From Microbacterium pumilum (GTDB taxonomy: Bacteria > Actinomycetota > Actinomycetes > Actinomycetales > Microbacteriaceae), in assembly GCF_039530225.1 (NCBI RefSeq), contig NZ_BAAAOH010000001.1, forward strand, positions 4,340,001 to 4,404,000: a DNA stretch of 64,000 bases. Direction: 5' to 3'. Each line of letters starts with the position of its first letter. Within the stretch, counting starts at the first letter, position 1. The notes below the pieces were generated by a model. It had not been told where the DNA came from. It searched no databases and saw nothing but the letters and a program-made list of their open reading frames with translations. Shown piece after piece: positions 43,229 through 52,943 of this stretch. The translations under genes were made by a program, and so were the position numbers.

Positions 43229-45895
43229 TCAGATGAGCCCGAGTGCCTCCGCGCGGCGGACGGCGGAGGCGCGATCGTTGACCTCGAGTTTGAGGAAGAT
43301 GTGCTTGGTGTGGGTGCGCATGGTGTTCAGCGAGACGTGAAGCTCACGAGCGATCTCGGGCCCCGTCAGCTGCGTTCCGAGCAGCCGAACCACGCCGAGT
43401 TCCCGTTCGCTGAGCGGGTCGGCCATCGACATCGGTGCCGCGACTGCTTGAGTATTGCGCAGTGACTGGCTGAGCATCCGGACGAAGTCGGGCCGGATGC
43501 CGGCTCCTGCGGCCGCCCTGTGCAGTTGCAGCATCGGGGCGCCTTCGTCGAGGAAGACCCGAATATAGCCCTGGGGCTCTGCCAGCGCGAGAGCTCGCTC
43601 CAACGACAGCAGGGCGGCATTCGTGTGTCCTCGAGCGTGCAGCGCGAGCGCCTGCAGAATCAGGATCTCGATCAGGCCGCCGATGCGGCCGCCTTCTTCG
43701 GCGGCGTCGGCGAGGCGCGAAAGCAACGCCACCGCTTCTTGAACGGATTTCTCATCGCCACCCGCGATGAGCAATCGGGCGAGTGTGATGTGACCGAACT
43801 CATCCAGGTAGGCGGGCTCATCCTTGCTACTCAACCCCTGCTCGGCGACCCATTCCCTGGCGTCCGCGAGACGACCTTGCGTGATCCAGATCCTGGCCCT
43901 GAGGCCGCCGATGGGACGCGCGTCAGGAAAGAACCCGCGTCGGTACTGCATGTCGGCACTGGCCAGATGATCGAGAGCAGCATCCGCATCACCCTCGGAC
44001 TGGGCGAGCCCTGCCATGCCCACGGCCCAGCGGTATCGGTGTTCGTGCGAGAACGAACCAGCACCCAGTGCATCGGCCGCGGCCAGGTGTCGCGTGGCGG
44101 CGTCCAGTTCGTTGCGTTGGCGAAGCACCTCGCTGATGCCGGCGTGCAAGTCCGCGGCTGGGGGGTTGCCGTCGGCTTCGCGGATCGCCAACTCGTAGCC
44201 CGTTTGAGCTTCCGCGATCCGACCGAGCGCGAACAGCATGTCGCCTATCACCATCGTGGTGCTCAGCGCATCGAGGAGGTTGCCGGCACGGCGCAGATTG
44301 GCGGCCGACTGGCGGAATCCAAGCGTGCCGGACTCGAGGTCTCCGCGCGCCCATGAGGCCAGACCCAACATCCCCGCCGCCGCGCCGCGGCCGAGGTAAT
44401 CATCGGACGCTGCGGCATCCAACGCGTGCTGAGCATGGGTTCCGATCGCCGCCGTGTCGCCCGCGGCCATCGCCAGCGCACCCCGGTAGAGCGCGATCGT
44501 GACGCGGAGGGAGCTCAGCTCGCCACCAGGCTCGGACTCGTGAGCGACACCTGCCGTCGCCGCCGCGAGTTGCTCTTCGGCGGCGGCGAGCTTCGGTTCG
44601 ACCGCGGCGATATCGCCTGAGACGAGAGCGGCCCACGCCGCGAATACCTGCAGGACGGGCCGGGCATCGATCGCAGTTTGAGGCAGGAGGGCGAGCCATG
44701 CGAGCAGGGTGGCGTCCTGTCGACTCTTGCGCACGCTGGGAATCGTGGCTTCGATCATTCTCGCCGCCCGCGGGAAGTCGGAGCCGGCGAGGGCGTGCCG
44801 CACGGCCTCCTCCGGTGAGCCGTGGCGTTCGAACCAGTCGCTGGCCCGGCTCTCCAAGGCATTCACATGGTCGATGCCCTGCGCGAGGAGACGGACTTTC
44901 AGGACGTCGGCGAAGAGGTGGTGATACCGGTACCACTGCCGGTGGTCGTCGAGCGGAACGACGAACAGGTTGGCGCGCTCGAGGGCGGCGAGCATCTCGG
45001 CGCCGTCCGCGTCGCCGGTGACTGCATCGCAGAGCGACCCTGAGAGGCGATCCAGGATGGCGGTCTGGCAGAGGAATTCGCGGACGTGCAACGGGGCGCG
45101 TTCGAGGACTTCCTCGATGAGGTAGTCGATGATGTACCGGTTGCTCCCGGTGAACGCGGACACGAATTCTGAGACATCAGGACGCTCGCGCAAGGAGATG
45201 GCCGCGAGCTGCAGTCCGGCGATCCACCCCTCGGTCCGGGCCTCGAGAGCGGAGACATCGTCTGCGGAGAGCACCATCGCAGTCGCTCGAGCGAGAAACT
45301 GTGCCGCTTCTTCAGCGGTGAATCGCAGGTCGGCCGCCCGCAGTTCAGTGAGCTCATCGCGAGCTCGAAGCCGGGCCAGCGGCAGCAGCGGGTCTGATCG
45401 GCTCGCGATCGCCAGGTGCAGATTCGGCGGCGCATGGTCGAGGAGGAAGGTGACCGCATCGCAAATGGATTGGTCCTCGATCAACTGAAAGTCGTCCAAT
45501 ACGAGCAGTACTCGGCGTTGACTCCGCGTGGCGTCATTGACCAGCGCCGTCAGGGTGGACTCGGCAGACCTGTTGGGGTCGCTGACAGCAGCATCCGTTC
45601 CGTCGTCCTGGGCGTGGTACGCCGCGACCACATAGGAGAGGAACCGAACGGGGTCATTGTCGCTCCCATCAAGGGATACCCAGCCGACTCTGAGGTCGGA
45701 GTCGGCTCGCCGGCGTGCGTTGACCCACTCACTGAGCACTGTGGTCTTGCCGAATCCGGCGGGTGCGGAGATGAGCGTCAGCGTGTGCCCCGCCGCGAGC
45801 CCGTCGTTGAGCTTCCGGATGAGGCGGGGCCGGGACAGTCCGTGGGAGCGCGGCGGCGGAACGAAGAGCTTGGTCGCCAGAACCGGCATCGCCAT
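43229..45895 (-). CDS. MalT-like LuxR-family ATPase regulator
   Basis: 888 residues. Residues 1-350: STAND-type ATPase with N-terminal LATKLFVPPPRSHGLSRPRL, Walker A APAGFGKTTVL, Walker B VLLVLDDFQL and the GxP region IAGLQLAAISLRE. Residues about 360-790: TPR-like helical sensor. Residues 820-888: LuxR HTH with LSERELGVVRLLGTQLTGPE and HVSLNTMRTHTKHIFLKL. Acts as a ligand-activated transcription factor in the MalT manner. The neighbouring DUF4386 operon is the probable target. Confidence 0.9.
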   Translation of the reverse strand: MAMPVLATKLFVPPPRSHGLSRPRLIRKLNDGLAAGHTLTLISAPAGFGKTTVLSEWVNARRRADSDLRVGWVSLDGSDNDPVRFLSYVVAAYHAQDDGTDAAVSDPNRSAESTLTALVNDATRSQRRVLLVLDDFQLIEDQSICDAVTFLLDHAPPNLHLAIASRSDPLLPLARLRARDELTELRAADLRFTAEEAAQFLARATAMVLSADDVSALEARTEGWIAGLQLAAISLRERPDVSEFVSAFTGSNRYIIDYLIEEVLERAPLHVREFLCQTAILDRLSGSLCDAVTGDADGAEMLAALERANLFVVPLDDHRQWYRYHHLFADVLKVRLLAQGIDHVNALESRASDWFERHGSPEEAVRHALAGSDFPRAARMIEATIPSVRKSRQDATLLAWLALLPQTAIDARPVLQVFAAWAALVSGDIAAVEPKLAAAEEQLAAATAGVAHESEPGGELSSLRVTIALYRGALAMAAGDTAAIGTHAQHALDAAASDDYLGRGAAAGMLGLASWARGDLESGTLGFRQSAANLRRAGNLLDALSTTMVIGDMLFALGRIAEAQTGYELAIREADGNPPAADLHAGISEVLRQRNELDAATRHLAAADALGAGSFSHEHRYRWAVGMAGLAQSEGDADAALDHLASADMQYRRGFFPDARPIGGLRARIWITQGRLADAREWVAEQGLSSKDEPAYLDEFGHITLARLLIAGGDEKSVQEAVALLSRLADAAEEGGRIGGLIEILILQALALHARGHTNAALLSLERALALAEPQGYIRVFLDEGAPMLQLHRAAAGAGIRPDFVRMLSQSLRNTQAVAAPMSMADPLSERELGVVRLLGTQLTGPEIARELHVSLNTMRTHTKHIFLKLEVNDRASAVRRAEALGLI

Positions 45896-45978
45896 GCGCT
45901 CATCCTAGGGACGCGCCGATCAGCATCACCACGTCGTCGCGAGGTGACTCGACTACTCGGCAGGTCGGCGGTCGACTC

Positions 45979-46746
45979 TCATCGCGCTGACCATCCCCCA
46001 TCCATCGTGTAGCTCGCGCCGGTGACCATCGCCGCGTCGTCGGAGGTGAGCCAGCCCACGAGCGATGCCACTTCGTGTGGTTCCACCAGTCGCTTGATCG
46101 CACTCTCCGTGAGCAGGATCTTCTCGAGAACTTCGGATTCCGGGATGCGGTGGATGGCCGCCTGCTCGGCGAGTTGCTTCTCCACCAGCGCGGTGCGGAC
46201 GTACCCCGGATTCACGCAGTTGCTCGTGACCCCGTACGGACCGCCCTCCAGTGCCGTCGTCTTGGACAAGCCCTCCAAGCCGTGTTTGGCCGTCACGTAC
46301 GCGCTCTTGAACGGCGACGCGCGCAGCCCGTGCACCGAAGAGACGTTGACGACGCGACCGAACCCGCGTTCGTACATCCCAGGCAAGACGGCTCGAATGA
46401 GAAGGAACGGCGCCTCGAGCATCAATCTCAGGATGAATCGGAAGGCTTCCGGGTCGAAGTCCTGGATCGCGTCGAGGCGCTGAATGCCGGCGTTGTTGAC
46501 GAGGATGTCGATCTTGCTCAGACCTGCGGTGAAGGTGTCGTCCGCCAGGACATCGCGGTCGGCGAGATCGACGATCCATGGCGTGCCTTCGAGCTCTCTC
46601 GCGAGCGCCTCTGCCGCCGCCGCATCACGGTCCGCGACGATCACGTGGGCGCCCCGGCCGGCCAGCTCGCGCGCGATCGCGGCGCCGATTCCGGCGCCCC
46701 CACCGGTGACCAGAGCGCGACGACCCCGCAGGGTCGGGGCGGTCAC
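45979..46746 (-). CDS. SDR oxidoreductase, 3-hydroxybutyrate dehydrogenase-like
   Basis: 255 residues of the classical short-chain dehydrogenase type: RALVTGGGAGIGAAIAREL (cofactor), VADRD (acidic residue suggesting NAD over NADP), ILVNNAGIQ, VNVSSVHGLRAS with catalytic Ser, SAYVTAKHGLEG with Tyr-x3-Lys, and VNPGYVRTALVEKQL as in 3-hydroxybutyrate dehydrogenases. GTG start overlaps the transporter stop by 4 bp. With the transporter it could import and oxidise 3-hydroxybutyrate or a similar acid; the exact substrate is an inference. Confidence 0.87.
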   Translation of the reverse strand: MTAPTLRGRRALVTGGGAGIGAAIARELAGRGAHVIVADRDAAAAEALARELEGTPWIVDLADRDVLADDTFTAGLSKIDILVNNAGIQRLDAIQDFDPEAFRFILRLMLEAPFLLIRAVLPGMYERGFGRVVNVSSVHGLRASPFKSAYVTAKHGLEGLSKTTALEGGPYGVTSNCVNPGYVRTALVEKQLAEQAAIHRIPESEVLEKILLTESAIKRLVEPHEVASLVGWLTSDDAAMVTGASYTMDGGWSAR

Positions 46747-48149
46747 GAACGTACACCTGCGGCGGGTGTGGGCAGCGCGAACCGCACGGCGTCGGCCTCG
46801 TCGACCGCGCGCAGCGAGGCGCCCTTGGTCTCCCGCAGGGTGATGACCGCCACGAGGGTCACCGCGCACGCACCGGCGACATACAGCGCCACCGGGAGCC
46901 AGGAGTCGTATCGCTGCAACAGCGCTGCCGCGATGATCGGCGCGAGCGAGCCCGCCACGATGGAGGTGACCTGGTAGCCCAGAGACACGCCGGAGTACCG
47001 CATCCGGGTCGGGAAAAGCTCGGCCATGATCGCGGGCTGGCCGGCGTACATCAGCGCGTGGAAGCACAATCCGATCGTCACCGCGAGCACGATCAGCACC
47101 GGGTTCAGCGTGTCGAACATGGGGAAGGCGAAGAATGCCCACGTAGCGCCCAGCACCGCTCCAGCGAAGTAGACGGGTTTGCGGCCGATGCGGTCGCACA
47201 GGCGACCGACCGGCGGGATGACCACGAAGTGCGCGGCGTGCGCGATCAGCAGGGCCAACAGCAACTGGCTGGTGTCGTACTGGTGCACAGTGACCAGGTA
47301 CACGATCGAGAAGCTGACGATGATGTAGTACAGGATGTTCTCGGCGAACCGCAGTCCCATCGCCTTCAGAACGCCCTTCGGGTAACGGCGCACAACCTCG
47401 AAGACGCCGTAGCTGACCGCCTTCTCCGCCTCGACCTTCGCGCGGGTCTCGAGGAAGATCGGGGCCTCAGTGACGTGTTTGCGGATGTAGTAGCCCACCG
47501 CGACGATCAGGGCCGACAGCCAGAACGCGACGCGCCATCCCCAAGCCAGGAACTGGTCAGCCGGCAGCAGCCACGACATCGCCAGGAGCACCAGGGTGGC
47601 CAGCAGATTGCCGACCGGCACCGCAGCCTGCGGCCAGCTGGACCAGAACGCGCGGGATCGGTTCGGGCTCTGCTCGGCCACCAGCAGCACCGCGCCGCCC
47701 CACTCGCCGCCGATCGCGAAGCCCTGGATGAAGCGCAGCCCAACCAGAAGCGCGGGAGCCCAGTAGCCGATCGTTCCGAAGCCCGGCAGACATCCGATCA
47801 AGAAGGTCGCCACGCCGATCAAGATGATCGTCACCTGCAGAGTGTGCTTGCGGCCGAAACGGTCCCCGATCTGACCGAAGACGATTCCACCGATCGGTCG
47901 GGCGATGAAACCGACGGCGTAGGTGACGAACGCCGCGATGATCCCGTCGAGCGGAGTAGCGGCATTCGGGAAGAACACTGCACCGAAGACCAAGCTCGCC
48001 GCCGTGGCGTAAAGGAAGAACTCATACCACTCGACAACCGTGCCGATCATCGAAGCCGCGACGATCCGCTTCAGGCCCGACTTCGCCGAATGTTCTGCGG
48101 CATCCGCGTGAGGTGCGTGATGAGTGCGGACTCGTTGGTCGCCGGTCAT
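46743..48149 (-). CDS. MHS-type MFS transporter (metabolite:proton symporter)
   Basis: 468 residues. MHS hallmarks: MIGTVVEWYEFFLYATAASL in the first helix, GDRFGRKHTLQVTIILIG, a second DRIGRKPVYF, and RFIQGFAIGGEWGGAVLLV in helix 5. Twelve helices. AAGGAGAACC precedes ATG 48149. Likely takes up small organic acids (shikimate/proline/ketoglutarate-type family). First gene of the transporter-dehydrogenase operon, divergent from lysR with about 100 bp between. Confidence 0.9.
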   Translation of the reverse strand: MTGDQRVRTHHAPHADAAEHSAKSGLKRIVAASMIGTVVEWYEFFLYATAASLVFGAVFFPNAATPLDGIIAAFVTYAVGFIARPIGGIVFGQIGDRFGRKHTLQVTIILIGVATFLIGCLPGFGTIGYWAPALLVGLRFIQGFAIGGEWGGAVLLVAEQSPNRSRAFWSSWPQAAVPVGNLLATLVLLAMSWLLPADQFLAWGWRVAFWLSALIVAVGYYIRKHVTEAPIFLETRAKVEAEKAVSYGVFEVVRRYPKGVLKAMGLRFAENILYYIIVSFSIVYLVTVHQYDTSQLLLALLIAHAAHFVVIPPVGRLCDRIGRKPVYFAGAVLGATWAFFAFPMFDTLNPVLIVLAVTIGLCFHALMYAGQPAIMAELFPTRMRYSGVSLGYQVTSIVAGSLAPIIAAALLQRYDSWLPVALYVAGACAVTLVAVITLRETKGASLRAVDEADAVRFALPTPAAGVRS

Positions 48150-48249
48150 GGTTCTCCTTATGGGTCGTCGTTGACTCTGATGAGTAAAGGCGCACAACCA
48201 ATGATTTGCAATGCACAGATCGGTACACACGGGTATGCAGAATTGCAGA
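48150..48249. promoter_or_regulatory. Divergent promoter region between MHS operon and LysR gene
   Basis: About 100 bp with repeated short T/A-rich words (ATTTGCAAT near 48203, TGCA-GAAT-TGCA near 48236-48247), the kind of site LysR proteins bind. Exact binding site is not assignable by eye. Confidence 0.35.
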
Positions 48250-49164
48250 ATGACTGTTGATCCGCAGGACCTCCTGCTGCTCCTCGCCGTGGCGCGCACC
48301 GGTCGATACACCAGCGCGGCGGCGACGCTGGGCGTGAACCACACGACGGTAGCCCGACGCGTCGCAGCGCTTGAGAAAGCTTTGGGCGGTCGCGTGCTGG
48401 CGCGCACTGCGGGAGGGTGGGAACTGACCGAACTGGGCCGCAGAGCCGCGTCGGCCGCGGAGGGGGTCGAATCGGCAATGGCCGTCCTCGAGTCATCAGG
48501 CACGGAGACCGCGGCTCTGACCGGAGTGGTCAGGATGTCGGCGACCGACGGATTCAGCGCCTTCGTTGCGGCGCCGGCGGTCGCCGCTTTGCAGCGTCAC
48601 AACCCGCTCCTGCAGGTGGAGCTGGTCACCGTGACCCGGCGGGCGCTGCAGCAGCGCTCGGGCCTCGATATCGAAGTGGTAGTGGGGCGGCCGCAGGTGC
48701 ATCGTGCCGAAGCCTTGCTGCTTGCCGCGTACGAGCTCGGCATGTACGGGTCGCGCGAATACCTCGCCGCGCACGGCACACCGGCCGACCTTGTCGAACT
48801 CGCCACGCATCGGCTCGTCTACTTCATCGACTCGATGCTGATGGTTGACGACCTTGACGCGCCCAGGCGACTCGTCCCGACAATGCGCGATTCACTCACG
48901 TCCACGAATGTCTTCGTCCACGTCGAAGCCACGCGGGCCGGAGCCGGAATCGGTCTGCTGCCCTGCTTCGTAGCCGACCGTCATCCCGACTTGGTGCGTG
49001 TGCTGCCAGACGAGATCGCAGAGCGACTCAGCTACTGGATGGTGGTTCGGCGCGAATCGCTCGATCGCCCGGCAGTCGCCGCCGTGATACAGGCGGTCAG
49101 GCGCCGCGTGGCCGAGATGGAACCCGAGCTCTTGGGCCGACGGGATCTGCGACCGACGTCATGA
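48250..49164 (+). CDS. LysR-family transcriptional regulator
   Basis: 304 residues. N-terminal HTH: DPQDLLLLLAVARTGRYTSA, LGVNHTTVARRVAALEKALGG and RTAGGWELTELG. C-terminal inducer domain with repeating SATDGFSAFVAAP, YFIDSMLMVDD and AGIGLLPCFVAD. Start could also be ATG 48235; 48250 gives the usual start of this family. Divergent from the transporter/dehydrogenase operon, so the likely regulator of that pathway. Confidence 0.88.
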   Translation: MTVDPQDLLLLLAVARTGRYTSAAATLGVNHTTVARRVAALEKALGGRVLARTAGGWELTELGRRAASAAEGVESAMAVLESSGTETAALTGVVRMSATDGFSAFVAAPAVAALQRHNPLLQVELVTVTRRALQQRSGLDIEVVVGRPQVHRAEALLLAAYELGMYGSREYLAAHGTPADLVELATHRLVYFIDSMLMVDDLDAPRRLVPTMRDSLTSTNVFVHVEATRAGAGIGLLPCFVADRHPDLVRVLPDEIAERLSYWMVVRRESLDRPAVAAVIQAVRRRVAEMEPELLGRRDLRPTS

Positions 49165-49434
49165 AGTATCGGCGCGTCGGGGTCGGGTTGTGCGCGGAAC
49201 GTCGACTCGTGGAATCGACCAGACTCGGCTCATGATGTTCACACGCATGCGGATCGGGGCGGTGATCCGGGTGCCGCCGCTCGCGGATGTCTGGGACTTC
49301 CTGAGCGAACCGGCGTTCACCCAATGCCGCGGGCACCATCCCGATACTCGTACCCGAGGAAGCCGAGTGCCCGCGGGAGCGTGACCGCGACAATCGGGTG
49401 AAGGTCCGCCGGATCGCGTCGACCGTGCTATCGG

Positions 49435-50118
49435 CTAGACAGTGACGGGGACATCCGCGCCCACGCGGACATCCGCCTCATCCCGCGTCGTGCCCACAAG
49501 CCGTGCCGTGTCCGACACTGCGGCGGTGAGCAGGGCGACGAGTCGTTCGTCAGGGTCCACGCCGCAGGCTCGCGCGATCCCATCCACGGCGCCGGTCACG
49601 ATATCGCGGCACTGCCGCACAGTCATGCCCGGGCGGCCCGGACCGACTTTCTTCATGAACCGGATGGCCCAGGCATCGGCGGCGGGCGCTGCGCGAAGGG
49701 CGGCCTCGGCCAGTTCCCACGACTCGTCGGCGAGCTCGTCGTCCCGTTCCGCGAGGACGATCATGGCCACATGCACCCCCACCGCCAGGGACCATTGGCG
49801 CTCCTCCGCGGCGATTGGCAGGGCGGCGCTGGCAGCTCGCACGGCAAGCATGACGTCGAGCAGCGGGTCGTCGCTCGTCAGACCGATCACTGACGGGATG
49901 AGCGGCGTGAGCCTCGCTCGGCCGGCTTCGCTCGTCAGGTCGTTCACCATCCGTGCGAGATGCGCGAGCGTGCCGTGCGTACATGCAGGATGGTCGCTCC
50001 AACGCTCCCCCGCGAGGTACGACGCGAATTCCATGAAGCAGGCTCCGCGCCGTGGCGAGCGGTGCCTGCCCGGGGAGAGAATCGGCATAACATCCGGGTG
50101 AGCCATCCAGTCGCGCAT
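49435..50118 (-). CDS. Conserved actinobacterial hypothetical protein
   Basis: 227 residues, helical. The N-terminal block GRHRSPRRGACFMEFASYLA followed by WSDHPACTHGTL recalls a widely conserved actinobacterial protein of unknown function, with two Cys/His in positions that could bind a metal. AGGGAGATCAC precedes ATG 50118. Neighbouring genes give no clue. Confidence 0.7.
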   Translation of the reverse strand: MRDWMAHPDVMPILSPGRHRSPRRGACFMEFASYLAGERWSDHPACTHGTLAHLARMVNDLTSEAGRARLTPLIPSVIGLTSDDPLLDVMLAVRAASAALPIAAEERQWSLAVGVHVAMIVLAERDDELADESWELAEAALRAAPAADAWAIRFMKKVGPGRPGMTVRQCRDIVTGAVDGIARACGVDPDERLVALLTAAVSDTARLVGTTRDEADVRVGADVPVTV

Positions 50119-50467
50119 GTGATCTCCCTTCTCCTTCCACTGTGCGCCTACCCCATCCGCTATTCAAGTACCTCGGCCGGATGTCCGTAGCCAAGGGTCT
50201 GTCGGGATCATGCGCTTGGCTCGCGATCACCCTCGTGCGAGACGTGATCCTCTCGCTGACGGAATGAGCTACACCATGATCCCGGGTGAGGCGCTGGCGG
50301 CACGAAGGATCCCTCTCCTCGCCGGGCCCGACTCGGGCACCATCGGGCGCGCTCGACCAGGATGCTGATGTGCCCGTGAGGGAAGGTTTGGGATGGAGGT
50401 CGAGATAGCACGACTCTGAATCCCTGTCGTGTCGGGGTGCCGTAGCTGGCTGGTGCATGATTGCTCT

Positions 50468-51055
50468 GTGTCTCAGGCGACGTTGCAGACCGACAGGATC
50501 CGACTGGTCCCCCTGGGTGATGAGCATTTGGAACTCGAGGTGGAGTTGGACTCCGACCCAGAGGTGATGCGCTACCTGACCGGCGACGCTCGCACTCGCG
50601 CCCAGGTTGAAAAGGCTCACGGACTCCGGCTCGCGACCGCAGAGGCCGTCTCGGGGCTCGGCTTCTGGGTCGGGTTCGTCGAAGACGAGTTCGTCGGTTG
50701 GTGGCTGTTGCAGCCTGCCGGTTGGGGAGAGGAGACTCTCCTCCCGGGCCAGGCAGAGTTGGGTTACCGGCTGCTGCGGCGACACTGGGGCAAGGGGCTG
50801 GCCACCGAGGGCGCACGGGAGCTGGTGCGTCATTCTTTCCAGGATCTCGAGATGCAACGTGTCTTCGCCCTCACCCTGGCAGTGAACGAACGATCCCGGG
50901 CAACGATGGCCTCAGTAGGCCTTCAGTACATCCGGACCTTCCACGAAGACGACGACGATCGCGACGGCAGCGAACTCGGCGCCGTTGAATACGCGCTCAC
51001 TCGAGACCAATGGGAGTCAACGCACCGAGGGCGCGACGCCCTCGGTGTGACCTAA
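50468..51055 (+). CDS. RimJ/RimL-type GNAT acetyltransferase
   Basis: 195 residues. LQTDRIRLVPLGDEHLELEV at the start, ELGYRLLRRHWGKGLATEGA (acetyl-CoA loop, residues around 100-112), FQDLEMQRVFALTLAVNERSRATMASVG and LQYIRTF, all standard for this GNAT_3 group. GTG start chosen over the upstream Met because family similarity begins there. Ends in a hairpin that straddles the stop codon. Confidence 0.88.
   Translation: MSQATLQTDRIRLVPLGDEHLELEVELDSDPEVMRYLTGDARTRAQVEKAHGLRLATAEAVSGLGFWVGFVEDEFVGWWLLQPAGWGEETLLPGQAELGYRLLRRHWGKGLATEGARELVRHSFQDLEMQRVFALTLAVNERSRATMASVGLQYIRTFHEDDDDRDGSELGAVEYALTRDQWESTHRGRDALGVT
51023..51047 (+). terminator. Hairpin at 3' end of acetyltransferase gene
   Basis: Perfect 11-bp stem (51023-51033 with 51037-51047) with a 3-nt CGA loop, lying inside the last codons of the acetyltransferase. 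No T-tract follows, so it may be a partial or Rho-type terminator. Confidence 0.6.
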
Positions 51056-51180
51056 CCGCCCGCGAAGTGGTGCACCCGGAGCGCGTGCCCGCATCCTATG
51101 GCTGTGCCTGACAGATGTCATGGTGAGGTCGTGACTCACGGCCGAGGCAGCGCGGCGCCCCGCGAGCGAGCCTGGTGGAC

Positions 51181-52146
51181 ATGCACAACACACCCTCTAC
51201 CCTGCTCCCCCGGCCCGCACGCACTCCATCCAGCGCGAACGGTGGTGTCGCCGCGGTCGAGATCACGAACTTGACCAAGTCCTACGGTGCCGTGCGGGCA
51301 GTTGACGACCTCACGATGCGTGTCGAGCCTGGTGAGATCGTCGCGGTCCTCGGCCCGAACGGCGCCGGCAAGTCGACCACGAATGAGATGATCCTTGGTT
51401 TGGCGAAGCCCGACGCAGGCTCCGTTTCGGTTTTCGGACTCGAGCCGCTCGACGCTGTGCGTTCCGGACGGATCGGCGCGATGATCCAGGCCGGCGCACT
51501 GCTCTCCGACGCCCGAGTGATCGACGTCCTCACGCTGATGTCGGGTCTGCACGCGCAGCCGCTCCCGGTGCCCGAGGTAGTCGAGCGAGCAGACCTCGGC
51601 GGGTTTCTGAAGACGAGGACGGACCGGCTCTCCGGGGGCCAGGCCCAGCGTCTGCGGTATGCCCTCGCACTGCTGCCCGACCCCGACCTGCTCGTACTCG
51701 ACGAGCCGACAGTGGGGATGGACGTCCAGGCCCGCCGCAATTTCTGGCGTTCGATGCGAGAGTTCGCCGACGCCGGGCGCACAGTGCTGTTCGCCACCCA
51801 TTACCTCGAGGAGGCTGACGACGTCGCAGAGCGGATCATCGTCCTCGCGGCGGGCCGGTGCGTGGCACAGGGCACCGGTGACGAGATCCGGTCGCGCGCC
51901 GCGGGGCGCACGATCACCCTGGCCGCCGTCGGCCTCGCGTCAGCCGACCTGAGCGGGCTGCCGGGCGTCGTCGCGCTGGAGAGGGTCGGCGCCCGCTGGC
52001 ACCTGCACAGCACAGACTCCGACCGCACCCTGCGCGCCCTGCTTCCCGACGATCGCGTCCGCGACGTCGAGGTCAACGCAGTCAAGCTCGAGGACGCCTT
52101 CCTCGCCCTAACCACCCTTCATGTCAGACACGGAGAGACCTCATGA
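51181..52146 (+). CDS. ABC transporter ATP-binding protein (DrrA-type)
   Basis: 321 residues: Walker A VLGPNGAGKST, signature LSGGQAQRLR, Walker B LLVLDEPTVGMD, switch His in FATHYLEEADDVAE. The C-terminal 80 residues are the extra domain seen in daunorubicin/multidrug exporter ATPases. First gene of an exporter plus two-component operon; GTG 51175 is an alternative start. Confidence 0.9.
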   Translation: MHNTPSTLLPRPARTPSSANGGVAAVEITNLTKSYGAVRAVDDLTMRVEPGEIVAVLGPNGAGKSTTNEMILGLAKPDAGSVSVFGLEPLDAVRSGRIGAMIQAGALLSDARVIDVLTLMSGLHAQPLPVPEVVERADLGGFLKTRTDRLSGGQAQRLRYALALLPDPDLLVLDEPTVGMDVQARRNFWRSMREFADAGRTVLFATHYLEEADDVAERIIVLAAGRCVAQGTGDEIRSRAAGRTITLAAVGLASADLSGLPGVVALERVGARWHLHSTDSDRTLRALLPDDRVRDVEVNAVKLEDAFLALTTLHVRHGETS

Positions 52147-52928
52147 CCACTATCCCTGCCCGACGCTCGACGATCCAATCGACCGGGTTGCCGCCGGCGC
52201 TCCACTACGCATTGCACAGTGCGGTGCTTACTGCCAAGAACGTCAGCTTCGTGCTCTTCACCGTCATCATGCCGGTGACCTTGTATCTCGTCTTCTCGGC
52301 CATGTACGGCGAGTCAGACGGCGGGCTGGCCTCCGCGATGATCATGGTCTCGATGGCCGCATACGGTAGCCTCGGGGCCGCGATGAGCGGGGGCGCACAG
52401 CTCGCGCTCGAGCGCCGGTCCGGCTGGTTCCGGCAGCTGATGATCACGAGTGTTCCACCGCGCGTCTTCCTGTGGGCGCGGGCGGCGGTGACCATGCTGC
52501 TCGTGCTTCCGGCGTTGCTCCTCGTCTTCGTCGCCGGCGGATCGCTCGGCGGGGTCACCGCCACCGTCAGCCAGTGGCTTGCCTCGCTCGCCCTGCTGTG
52601 GCTCGGCCTCCTCCCGATGACGGTGCTCGGCATGGTCGTCGGAGTGTGGGTCAAAGCGGAGGCGGTCCAGGGTGTGACGACCATGCTTCTTCTTGCCCTG
52701 TCGCTGCTCGGCGGTCTGTGGTTCCCGGTCGAGGCCATGCCGCCGGCCATGAAGGCCGTGGCGCCCCTGTTCCCCACGTACTGGCTGGGCGAACTCGGCC
52801 GATTCCCGTTTCTGCCGGACGCGATCTTCCCGTCGGGTGCGATCTTGGCGCTGGCCGCCTGGTCGTTGGTCCTGACAGTCGTCGGTGCGCTCGGCTATCG
52901 TCGAGCCGCAGCCACCAGCAAACGCTGA
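52143..52928 (+). CDS. ABC transporter permease (ABC-2 type)
   Basis: 261 residues, six helices, opening LHYALHSAVLTAKNVSFVLF and typical SGGAQLALERRSGWFRQLM loop before TM3; the last helix is LALAAWSLVLTVVGALGY. ATG overlaps the ATPase stop by 4 bp. Partner of the DrrA-type ATPase; exports lipid, peptide or drug. Confidence 0.87.
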   Translation: MTTIPARRSTIQSTGLPPALHYALHSAVLTAKNVSFVLFTVIMPVTLYLVFSAMYGESDGGLASAMIMVSMAAYGSLGAAMSGGAQLALERRSGWFRQLMITSVPPRVFLWARAAVTMLLVLPALLLVFVAGGSLGGVTATVSQWLASLALLWLGLLPMTVLGMVVGVWVKAEAVQGVTTMLLLALSLLGGLWFPVEAMPPAMKAVAPLFPTYWLGELGRFPFLPDAIFPSGAILALAAWSLVLTVVGALGYRRAAATSKR

Positions 52929-52943
52929 GCGGGAGGAGGTGCC

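Noticed and set aside
49190..49384. 64-codon ORF after LysR
   Set aside because: Only partial SRPBCC-like look and no ribosome site; not convincing.
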